From the NCBI GenBank assembly GCA_016930485.1, contig JAFGGP010000040.1, positions 1-49,206 of the forward strand: 49,206 nt of DNA, given 5' to 3'. The notes below the pieces were generated by a model, which saw nothing but the letters and a program-made list of their open reading frames with translations, was not told where the DNA came from and ran no database searches. Position numbers and translations under genes: made by a program. The DNA is from Candidatus Omnitrophota bacterium (GTDB lineage: Bacteria > Omnitrophota > Gorgyraeia > JAFGGP01). Positions 1 through 8,310 of the stretch are shown here, piece by piece (the first letter of the stretch is position 1; every line of letters begins with the position of its first letter).

Positions 1-162
1 GAGATTACTTCGGTCGCTTTGCTTCCTCCCTAATGACAGCACGAGATACTTTTTCAACGGTCTCAATTTGGCATTAGATGATTCATTTGGAATTGGAAAT
101 TTATTATTGGTGACCTGGTGACTTAGAAAGGCCAAAGGTCGGGCCTGTTCAAAGGAAGATAT

Positions 163-1464
163 ATGTCAAAGAAATTAGGCGCGGCTCTCTGCGCCGTATG
201 CCTCACGATAATCTCATGTGTATTGCCGGTTTCTGCAGAGGAAAAGGCGGCCCCTTCGGTTGATGTGGATTATGAGGAACTTGCCGGCGAACTGGAGATG
301 CTTGCGAGGGAGGAGCCCCTTATTGTGACCAATATCTACCGCATGATCGCCGAGGCGTATCAGCGCAGGGAGAAACCCGAGCTGGCGATGGCGGCGTATG
401 AAAAGGCCCTGCGGTTTTCTCCCGCTGATGAGGGTCTGTTGAACGTGCTCAGCGACCTTGCCCGAGAGATTGGCGATGCTGAACGGAGCCTTCGATATGC
501 GGGGCGATTGGTAGAACTCCATCCCGGGAATATCTATTATTATCAGCGCCTTGCCGCTATCTACGAATCTCTTGATCAGACCGATAAGGTAGAAGCGTTA
601 TGGGAAAAGGCCCTGGAGGCCAATCCCGATAACCCTGATTTCAGGAGGCAACTGGCCGAGAACCTTGCCGAGAAAGATGACTTTGAGAATGCCGTCAAAG
701 AGATGGAGGCGGCCCTGGCGCTTGAGCCGGCAAACAGCTGGTTTCTCAGGCTCCTGGCCCGGTATCAGATAGAGCTCGGTGACCCGCGCTCAGGACTGGC
801 AAGCCTGCGCGAGGCCAACGCGAAGAGCCAAGATGCCTGGGAGAAACGGGATATCGCCTGCGAGGCCGCGAATAGTATCGCCCGGTCCGGGACACCCGAG
901 GAGATGCTTGCAGATTTCATGCAGCCGATCGAACAGAATACCGGGGATGCCTTTTATTACTGGGTCGTCGGCCAGGTGTACGTCAATGAAGGGGAGCGCG
1001 GGAAGGCGATAGGGGTCTTTGAGAAGGCGGTCCGACTTATTCCCGCGGAGAGAGAATTTGTGCGGCAACTGGTAGACCTCTATCAGGATACCCGGGATTT
1101 TGACCGGGCGATAGCGCTCATCCAGGGTCTGATCGATGCAGAGGGGGAGAGCTCTGACCTCTATAGCCGGCTTGCCGATGCGTATCTCGCAGCCGGGGAG
1201 TATGACAGGGCGCTTGAGGTGTATGAAAAGGCGCGCGCGTTAGATCCGGAAAATCTCTATTTCTTTGAACGTATCGCCGATGTATATCTCAGGCAGAACC
1301 GGCCCGGTGAGGCGATCAGGCAATACGAGGAGATTATAAATCGGACCGCTGATACCTGGCGGAAGGAGGATATGGAAAAGCGGATACAGAGTATACGCGA
1401 ACGGCTTGCGGATGAGGCGGCCCGGGAGGCGGCGGCCAGGGAAGAAGGAGAGGCAGGGCAGTAG
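163..1464 (+). CDS. TPR-repeat protein with N-terminal signal peptide
   Basis: 433-aa ORF; hydrophobic N-terminus MSKKLGAALCAVCLTIISCVLPVSAEE; many TPR-like repeats (e.g. AYLAAGEYDRALEVYEKARALDPENLYFFERIADVYLRQNRPGEAIRQYEE); RBS-like aaaggaag upstream. Confidence 0.85.
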   Translation: MSKKLGAALCAVCLTIISCVLPVSAEEKAAPSVDVDYEELAGELEMLAREEPLIVTNIYRMIAEAYQRREKPELAMAAYEKALRFSPADEGLLNVLSDLAREIGDAERSLRYAGRLVELHPGNIYYYQRLAAIYESLDQTDKVEALWEKALEANPDNPDFRRQLAENLAEKDDFENAVKEMEAALALEPANSWFLRLLARYQIELGDPRSGLASLREANAKSQDAWEKRDIACEAANSIARSGTPEEMLADFMQPIEQNTGDAFYYWVVGQVYVNEGERGKAIGVFEKAVRLIPAEREFVRQLVDLYQDTRDFDRAIALIQGLIDAEGESSDLYSRLADAYLAAGEYDRALEVYEKARALDPENLYFFERIADVYLRQNRPGEAIRQYEEIINRTADTWRKEDMEKRIQSIRERLADEAAREAAAREEGEAGQ

Positions 1465-1507
1465 GGTGCTTAACAATGTTCGTTCGTGAACGCAGTTGAT
1501 ATAACTC

Positions 1508-1535
1508 TTGACAAAGCTGAAAGGTGGGTTAGAAT
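1508..1535 (+). promoter_or_regulatory. sigma70-type promoter: TTGACA - 16 nt - TAGAAT
   Basis: Consensus -35 and near-consensus -10 upstream of the 1676 CDS. Confidence 0.55.
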
Positions 1536-1675
1536 AAATGAGGACATGAGTTATGAAATTACGAAGACATAACTCATTGTTCGAATGTATCCCGCATCTG
1601 ACGCGGAATGATAAAAAAATAGCCCACATTTCAATGCGGGAAAATTTTTTTACTCAGCAAGGAGGAGGTGCATAT

Positions 1676-2110
1676 ATGTTTCAATCTAAGTTTTTGTTGG
1701 GTGTTGTCGTTGGATTTCTGATGTTGGGGGTGATTGTGGGCGGTTTTTACGGTTGCGGCCTTGCACAGGAAAAACAGCCTGCGGCCCCGGCAGAAGAGCC
1801 GGCAGAAGTCCCACAACCGGTCGCACCACCTCAGGTGACCCCCGGTGATATAGTATACCAGTTTGCCGATGCCACCGAGATGCAGGAATTTGAGCGGCTC
1901 TATGCGGCAAAGATGGCGGTCAATTCCCGTATAGCAGTCCTGGCGAACTATATCGCTATGGAACGCAATAATCTGGATCAGATCGACGCCCAGATTTATC
2001 TGAAGTATAAATTCAATCTCGATCCCAACAAGATGTACAATCTGGACCGTCAGTCGATGGTGATCGCCGAGGTAGCCCCGCCTCCCGCACAAGAGGAGCC
2101 GCAGCAGTAA
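1676..2110 (+). CDS. small exported/membrane-anchored hypothetical protein with Pro/Ala-rich linker
   Basis: ORF track starts at 1553, but AAGGAGGAG sits just before ATG 1676; protein MFQSKFLLGVVVGFLMLGVIVGGFYGCGLAQEKQPAAPAEEPAEVPQP... Confidence 0.7.
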   Translation: MFQSKFLLGVVVGFLMLGVIVGGFYGCGLAQEKQPAAPAEEPAEVPQPVAPPQVTPGDIVYQFADATEMQEFERLYAAKMAVNSRIAVLANYIAMERNNLDQIDAQIYLKYKFNLDPNKMYNLDRQSMVIAEVAPPPAQEEPQQ

Positions 2111-2162
2111 ACTATATACGCGGAACGCACAGACGTTAAGGAACTGGCTTGATACGCAGAAT

Positions 2163-2217
2163 ATACGCGGAAGGAAATGAGAATTTATCTCTGATGCTTC
2201 CGCGTATTTTTATTTTT
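2163..2217 (+). terminator. Rho-independent terminator
   Basis: Perfect inverted repeat TACGCGGAAG (2164-2173) / CTTCCGCGTA (2197-2206) followed by TTTTTATTTTT. Confidence 0.75.
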
Positions 2218-2329
2218 ATATCCTGTAAGACAATGTGTTACAATAGGACAATTATACAATGAAGATTCTGCGTTGTTCCGCGTCAGTTTCTGCGCGATTC
2301 AGCGCACACTAAGAGCGAAGCGAGTTAAC

Positions 2330-3430
2330 TTGAACAAAAGTTTCCTCCAGGCAGAGATTAAAGTCCCCGAATTCCTGAAAAGGAAAAGGGCCAATTTCAA
2401 GGAATTGGTGCAATTTACCCGCCAGGCGGCTACCCTGGTGCGGGCAGGCCTTCCTCTGGTCAGGTCCCTCGATACACTGCATGAACAACTGGATAAGGGC
2501 TATTTAAAGGAGTGCGTCGGCACGATTGCCGAAGAGGTAAAGAGCGGCACCGCATTTTCAGAGGCGTTGTCTCACTACCGGACTGTCTTCCCGCCGTTAT
2601 ACGTAAATATGGTGCGGGCAGGAGAACAGGGCGGTATGCTTGAGGAGATTCTTAAGCGTCTTGCCGATTTTCTGGAGAAACAGGAGCGGCTCCGCACCCG
2701 CATTAAGAGCGCCCTGATGTACCCTATTTTTGTGCTTGGCGTAGCAATTCTCATCCTGGTGGTGCTGATGATTTTTGTTGTCCCTACGTTTACCAAGATG
2801 TTCGAGGATCTGGGAGGGGCGCTGCCGCTGCCGACGATGATTTTGATCGGGATCAGCGATCTCTTTCGTTACCGGTGGTACTGGGTTGTGGCCGCGATTG
2901 CGGCGGTGATTGGTCTGGTGAAGCTGACGGCGAGGCTTCTCGGCAAAAGCAGATGGGATTATTGTGTGGATAACATCAGACTGCATCTTCCTGTCTTCGG
3001 CGAGCTGATCCGGAAGGCCGCTATCGCGATTTTTGCCCGCACCCTCGGCACGCTCCTGACGAGCGGTGTCTCGATTTTGAACGCACTGGATACCGTGAAG
3101 GAGATTGCGGGTAACGAGATTGTGAAACGGGGTATCGGCGAGGTGCGGGAGAGCATCAAGGAGGGCGAGAGTGTCTCAGGGCCCCTTTCGCGGTGCAAGG
3201 CCTTTGATCCTATGGTGGTCAAGATGGTTGCTATTGGCGAGGAGACAGGACAGCTCAACAAGATGCTGGTTGAGATTGCCGCAAGCTATGAAGAGGAGGT
3301 CGATGTTATGGTCAGCGGCCTTACCGCGCTCCTTGAGCCGCTTCTTATTGTTTTTCTGGGCCTGGTTGTCGGTTTTATCGTCATAGCGATGTTTCTGCCT
3401 CTCTTTTCCATGGCACGGCTTATTGCATAG
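2330..3430 (+). CDS. gspF: Type II secretion / type IV pilus inner-membrane platform protein (GspF/PilC family)
   Basis: FKELVQFTRQAATLVRAGLPLVRSLDTLHEQL...; T2SSF repeats with TM segments and C-terminal ...EEEVDVMVSGLTALLEPLLIVFLGLVVGFIVIAMFLPLF. Start uncertain (ORF opens at TTG 2273; TTG 2330 preferred). Confidence 0.9.
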   Translation: MNKSFLQAEIKVPEFLKRKRANFKELVQFTRQAATLVRAGLPLVRSLDTLHEQLDKGYLKECVGTIAEEVKSGTAFSEALSHYRTVFPPLYVNMVRAGEQGGMLEEILKRLADFLEKQERLRTRIKSALMYPIFVLGVAILILVVLMIFVVPTFTKMFEDLGGALPLPTMILIGISDLFRYRWYWVVAAIAAVIGLVKLTARLLGKSRWDYCVDNIRLHLPVFGELIRKAAIAIFARTLGTLLTSGVSILNALDTVKEIAGNEIVKRGIGEVRESIKEGESVSGPLSRCKAFDPMVVKMVAIGEETGQLNKMLVEIAASYEEEVDVMVSGLTALLEPLLIVFLGLVVGFIVIAMFLPLFSMARLIA

Positions 3431-3546
3431 TCCATGTCACATGACACAGGACACATGACACAGGTGACAAAAACTCTAAACACAAAACCCGAAACTCTAA
3501 ATAAACTCAAATGCCCCACATTCAAAACCCAAAACAACTGCTGTAT

Positions 3547-3706
3547 GTCATTGCGCACCCCGATGCGAGATCCAGAAAAAAATGGATCCCCGGGTCAAGC
3601 CCGCCACTTCTGGTGAGACCTCGTTCACCTATAGGCGAGACCTCGCGAAAGCGGGAATCCAGGGAAAAATAAAGAGATAGATTCCGGATCAAGTCCGGAA
3701 TGACAG
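3547..3706. repeat. dispersed palindromic repeat, copy 1 (GTCATT...ATCCAGAAAAAAATGGATCCCCGG...AATGACAG)
   Basis: Shares atccagaaaaa(t/a)a(g)atggatccccgg and inverted GTCATT/AATGAC ends with 4884-4976. Confidence 0.65.
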
Positions 3707-3788
3707 AAATGGCAAGATAGAAGGAAAAATTTTTGTACTTTGATTTAAAAACTGGTGACTGGTGTCATGGTGACCTGGTAACTTGACA

Positions 3789-4163
3789 ATGAAAAAAGAA
3801 AAAGGTTTCACCCTCATAGAAATTGTTATCGCCCTGGGCATCCTGGTCATCGGCGTCGTTGGCCTGATGCAGGTATTTCCTGTCGGCCTCCAGGCGAGTA
3901 ATATGTCGGGGATAAAAAGTGATGCGGCCCTCCTTGCCCAGAAGCTGCTCGACGAGGCAAAACTCATGGGTGTCGATCACATTCCTCAATCAGTCCAGGA
4001 GGGCAGGTTTACCTGCGCATTTTCTAAGGAGGAGGTAACGCTTGAGGGTTCTACGCTGAACGAGCCCCATCTGCACACACCGTATAAGATAAGCCTGACG
4101 ATGCACTGGACAGAGCGCAGGCGCCTGCGCAGCGAGACATTTGTGACGTACATGCTTGAATAA
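3789..4163 (+). CDS. Type II pseudopilin, GspI/PilV-like
   Basis: Prepilin motif MKKEKG|FTLIEIVIALGILVIGVVGLMQV; ATG 3789 preferred over TTG 3783. Confidence 0.85.
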   Translation: MKKEKGFTLIEIVIALGILVIGVVGLMQVFPVGLQASNMSGIKSDAALLAQKLLDEAKLMGVDHIPQSVQEGRFTCAFSKEEVTLEGSTLNEPHLHTPYKISLTMHWTERRRLRSETFVTYMLE

Positions 4164-4167
4164 TATC

Positions 4168-4815
4168 ATGATAAACACTATAGAGTCACCAAGACACAAT
4201 GTCACAAAGTCACCAGAAAAAACTGGTGTCCTGGTGACCTGGTGTCCTGGCGACCTTACAAGGAAGAAGAATGGTTTTACCGTCCTAGAAGCATTGATCG
4301 CCCTGTCGATTATCGCGGTCATCATCACCTCAACCTTTATGATTTTTAAGGGCGCGACAAATTCGTGGAGACACGGAGAGGCCCGGGCGCACGTCTATCA
4401 GACGGTCCGTTCCGTATGTGATATCGTCATCCGCGATGTGTCTCAGGCGGCGACCGCCAAGGGACTGGGGCCGGTGGCCGATGCCCCGTTATTCTCCGGG
4501 ACGACCGATTCTATGTTGTTTGTTACCCCGATGGGGGACAGCAGAGAGCTTATTGAGGTGTCCTACCGGCTGGAGGAGGGTCGCTTTAACCGGAGGGCCG
4601 CTGAGACGATAGACGGGGATCCCGAGACGTGCGACTATAACGAGGATTTAAGCGATGAGATAGATGAGGTTCAATTTGCCTATCTGGCCGACGGCCAATG
4701 GCAGGTGAGCTGGAACAGCGCTGTCACGAAACGATTGCCGCAGGCGGTGAAGATGGACATTGTGTTACAGAAAGAACGTTTTGAGATTATTATCAAGATA
4801 GAAGCGGTAAACTAA
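4168..4815 (+). CDS. Type II pseudopilin, GspJ-like
   Basis: TRKKNG|FTVLEALIALSIIAVIITSTFMIFKGATNSW; long leader encoded in a palindromic repeat; exact start uncertain. Confidence 0.8.
   Translation: MINTIESPRHNVTKSPEKTGVLVTWCPGDLTRKKNGFTVLEALIALSIIAVIITSTFMIFKGATNSWRHGEARAHVYQTVRSVCDIVIRDVSQAATAKGLGPVADAPLFSGTTDSMLFVTPMGDSRELIEVSYRLEEGRFNRRAAETIDGDPETCDYNEDLSDEIDEVQFAYLADGQWQVSWNSAVTKRLPQAVKMDIVLQKERFEIIIKIEAVN
4185..4254. repeat. palindrome of GTCACC/GGTGAC-type short repeats around an A6 loop
   Basis: gtcaccaagacacaatgtcacaaagtcaccag-aaaaaa-ctggtgtcctggtgacctggtgtcctggcgac; related motifs at ~111-122 and ~3753-3783. Confidence 0.75.
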
Positions 4816-4883
4816 CCGCGTAATAACAAATGACGAATTCCAAATTTCAAATGAATCACCTAATTCCAAATGACAAAAAGAAT

Positions 4884-4976
4884 CTGTCATTCCCACGGGG
4901 CCTGTCCCGTACCCCGATACGGGACGGAAATCCAGAAAAATAGATGGATCCCCGGATCTTCGCCTAAGGATGACAG
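4884..4976. repeat. dispersed palindromic repeat, copy 2
   Basis: CTGTCATTC ... GGATGACAG ends; internal atccagaaaaatagatggatccccgg matches copy 1; flanked by inverted CAAATG/CATTTGG arms. Confidence 0.65.
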
Positions 4977-5052
4977 AATTTTTTTAGAGTATTTGATGAT
5001 TTGGATTTCATTTGGATTTTGACATTTGGATTTTGGGATTCTATGAATTTTT

Positions 5053-8000
5053 ATGAATTCAAAAAAAGGTATTGCCCTTATTATCGTCCTGAGCGTTCTT
5101 GCGGTGGCAAGCATTATCGCCATAAGTTTTTTATTTACTATGCGGCTTGAGGAGCACGCCGCCTCAAATTTTCTCAATACCATAAAAGCACGGTATATTG
5201 CCGAGATGGGCGTGGTGCATGCGCGCCGGCTGCTTGAAGAAGACAGTTTTCTGGACCGCGACCGGTGGGTAAGCGCCTCGGAAACGATCGGGCTGGGTTA
5301 CGACGGATATAACGAGAGCTGGCACGAGCTCTTTACAGGAAGCGATGTCGACGTAGACGGAGACGGCACCCCGGAAAGCAGATGGATTCCGGTGGAAGGA
5401 GGCACCTTTTCCGGCAGGTATGCCGTGCTGGTGAGCGATGAGGCGGGTAAGCTTAATTTGAATATGCCGCGCTCCGATATTGTCAGGGACGGCATTGCCA
5501 GTATCTTTACCGCATGCTCAAGCGGGGGTGCTCAGATGTCGCAGGCGACCGACGCGCTTTTTGCATACCGGTACGGCCCCGATAAAAAACCCGGCGTCGC
5601 CAGGCGGGACGACGACTTTGATAATGTCCTGTTGACCAATGACGGTATCGATAATGATGGCGACGGCCATATAGACGAGGCAGGCGAGGGCATTGATGAA
5701 GACAATGAATTTCTTCCGGCTCATCCGCGCGGCGATGACGCGGCCTTTAGCGTGCTGGAGAGATATAAAACCGCTGCACGAATAAGCGATGACCTCTGGG
5801 CTAGGGTGCGCCCTTTCTTAACCGTTTATTCACAGAGCGACAACCTTGATATGTGGGGTCTCCCGAGGATTAATATCAACAATGTCTCGGCAGAGGAGCT
5901 CGTTGAAATTTTAAAATCAACGGGGTTTGACAATCCGTGGCAGATCGCCGTCAACATTGCCGATTTTATTGATGATGATTTTGTAAAGAGCTCTGTGGTA
6001 AAGGCGACGAGGGGCTGTTCGGTCAAGGCCTGTTTTACCTACGATCTTGGCAGCTGGGAATTTGTGGGAGGGCATTACCGCTGCCTTAGACCGGGCGGAT
6101 TGCCGGGTGTCTGGCAATGGCAGGGGGTCCCCCCCGGTGATTATTACGTCAAGGTCTACGGGTATGGAGAAAACTCTAAGGTAGGCGATGTGACTATTAA
6201 CGGGGTCGTGCATCCGGATATGGAACATGATGATCTCTTCGGGCTTTTTGCCAGGGAGAAGGTAACGGTTGCCGAGGATACAATCTTACAGGTTGAGGTC
6301 CAGAACAATTTCGGGGCAGAGACGACCACTTATTTTTCCGGGGTCGAACTTATTCCGGTACGAGGGGGCGGCACTATTAGACCGCGTCTGGTGTACGGGA
6401 TCGAGGGGGTGCGTATTAATGAGATTATGGTGAAGCCGGTTTTGAATAAGTCAACCGAACATATGCAGCCGGGCGGGTACTGGACTGCCTCGGGAGGCGG
6501 TTTTGTCAATAATACAGCCGGAAGCGGGGCAAAGGGCGAGGGCACATGGGAATGGACCGGTATTCCCGACGGCAAATACTATCTCTATGTGTACGGCCAG
6601 AGCGGTCAGGCGGTAGGTGATGTGAGGGTAGAGGGGGTAACACAGGGGCACATGACAGACGGGGGCAGGTTTTCGGCGAAGAGCGCCGTCTCGGTATACG
6701 GCGGGCGGCTTCGCATATCGATCCAGAATAACGAACCCGAGGGGGTAAGCTGTTACTTTTCGCGCATCGAACTTTCCCAGCAGCCTGACGGCGAGTATAT
6801 CGAGCTGGTCAATCTTACCGAACGTGAGGTGGATATCGGTGGCTGGATTGTCGAAGGAACCGGATACAGCGGATGGCCGGCGCGTATCCCGCTGGGCACC
6901 GCCATCGAACCGAACGGTTTCATCGTCCTTGCGATGGATGCGGACGACAAGACGACGGGCCTTTCCGGCAACGGCATTTCCTTTGATACCATATGGGGGG
7001 CGCGGGACAAGAACGTGGTGGGGCTTGATTTTACCCGGGCCGTAACCCCGGACGATGATCTGTTGCGCGATGTCCCGCTGTCTGGCTATAATATGATTAC
7101 TCTGCGGGACAGCAGTGAAAATTTGGTGGACGCGGCCGAGTATTCAAATACGACCCCGTATATCGCCTCTGAGAAGGGCGACCCCTCCTATAACGGCGAT
7201 ACCGACGGTGACGGGGCCGACGAGATATGGTATAACAGCCTCTCCTTGAGCAAGGGGACTCCCGGAGAAGAGAATAATAATACCGGCATGAAGGAGAGGT
7301 TGTGGAAGGATGACCAGTGGATGACTATTATTCACTCATCCGATGAAATTCTCTTTCGCAATTATCCTCTGTTTGATCTGGGCACCTTACTGTCTGTACG
7401 CCGGTCTGATGAATTTTGGAGGGCTCTTGCACTCGAAGAGGTGATGAAATGTATTGATGCATTCACCACAGAAGGAATCCGCCTCGAGAGCGAATGCGCA
7501 AAGCCATCCGATAATGAAGGACGCGGCAACGGATGGGTTGCCGTTGATCGTCCGGAACCAGCCACTGCCTGGTTTGAGAGCGGCGCTCTCGATGACGTGG
7601 GGTACTGGAGGTGGACCGGTGAGGACGGTGTGACGAACGGCGTCTATTCATTAAGCATTTTTGGCAGACAGGGCGAGTCGGTCAGCATCTCGGTGAGGCG
7701 CACCGGCGGAGGCTGGAGTCCCTGGACGCCGGCGTTGACCTATGGTGTCGGCAATAAGATATATTTCGGAAGGGTAGAGATAGGAACGGGCAGTGAAGGC
7801 GCCTCGCCTGATTCGACGCTTGAGGTGCGACTTAAAAATACATCCCCTAAGGGCGTGGCCCATTTTGATTACCTGAGACTCGACCCTTCTTCGGAGAAGT
7901 CCGGGGCGATCAATATTAATACCGCCTCTCAGGCGGTCCTTGAGGCATTGCCCGGTATTGACTCCGGGTATGCGGCGAGAATAATGCAAAACAGGCCGTA

Positions 8001-8238
8001 CGGCAACAAAGAAAATAAGCGAAGGGGGATCGGCGATCTTCTGGTCGGGGATGTCCTGCGGCCGCTAGAGTATGAGGATGAAGCGGATAAAGAACGTCAG
8101 ATGTTGGGATTATTCGGGGCATTTTCCAATTATGTCACCGTGCGTTCGGACACCTATGGTATTACGGTTATCGGCCAGATTGTCAAAAGGGATAAGATTC
8201 AGGCAGAGAAACGGATCGAAACCATTATCGAAAGGTAA
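5053..8238 (+). CDS. Very large GspK-like minor pseudopilin with internal lamin-tail-like domain and repeated beta-rich modules
   Basis: N-terminal MNSKKGIALIIVLSVLAVASIIAISFLFTMRLEEH; HhH-like ININNVSAEELVEILKSTGFDNP and AININTASQAVLEALPGIDSGYAARI; LTD-like EYIELVNLTEREVDIGGWIVEG...IPLGTAIEPNGFIVLA. Confidence 0.8.
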   Translation: MNSKKGIALIIVLSVLAVASIIAISFLFTMRLEEHAASNFLNTIKARYIAEMGVVHARRLLEEDSFLDRDRWVSASETIGLGYDGYNESWHELFTGSDVDVDGDGTPESRWIPVEGGTFSGRYAVLVSDEAGKLNLNMPRSDIVRDGIASIFTACSSGGAQMSQATDALFAYRYGPDKKPGVARRDDDFDNVLLTNDGIDNDGDGHIDEAGEGIDEDNEFLPAHPRGDDAAFSVLERYKTAARISDDLWARVRPFLTVYSQSDNLDMWGLPRININNVSAEELVEILKSTGFDNPWQIAVNIADFIDDDFVKSSVVKATRGCSVKACFTYDLGSWEFVGGHYRCLRPGGLPGVWQWQGVPPGDYYVKVYGYGENSKVGDVTINGVVHPDMEHDDLFGLFAREKVTVAEDTILQVEVQNNFGAETTTYFSGVELIPVRGGGTIRPRLVYGIEGVRINEIMVKPVLNKSTEHMQPGGYWTASGGGFVNNTAGSGAKGEGTWEWTGIPDGKYYLYVYGQSGQAVGDVRVEGVTQGHMTDGGRFSAKSAVSVYGGRLRISIQNNEPEGVSCYFSRIELSQQPDGEYIELVNLTEREVDIGGWIVEGTGYSGWPARIPLGTAIEPNGFIVLAMDADDKTTGLSGNGISFDTIWGARDKNVVGLDFTRAVTPDDDLLRDVPLSGYNMITLRDSSENLVDAAEYSNTTPYIASEKGDPSYNGDTDGDGADEIWYNSLSLSKGTPGEENNNTGMKERLWKDDQWMTIIHSSDEILFRNYPLFDLGTLLSVRRSDEFWRALALEEVMKCIDAFTTEGIRLESECAKPSDNEGRGNGWVAVDRPEPATAWFESGALDDVGYWRWTGEDGVTNGVYSLSIFGRQGESVSISVRRTGGGWSPWTPALTYGVGNKIYFGRVEIGTGSEGASPDSTLEVRLKNTSPKGVAHFDYLRLDPSSEKSGAININTASQAVLEALPGIDSGYAARIMQNRPYGNKENKRRGIGDLLVGDVLRPLEYEDEADKERQMLGLFGAFSNYVTVRSDTYGITVIGQIVKRDKIQAEKRIETIIER

Positions 8239-8310
8239 TCCGCATACAGAACAGCCAAAGGTTAACAGCTGAATAATTGTAATTTGTTGCAATAAAATAA
8301 GATACGAAAA

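Noticed and set aside
3434-3616. 60-aa ORF and minus-strand ORFs in the gspF-gspI gap
   Set aside because: Translations of short-period repeat DNA; no RBS or domain
3434-5045. Possible CRISPR array in the repeat-rich pseudopilin region
   Set aside because: Repeats are degenerate, very short-period or inverted, without regular unique spacers; no cas genes
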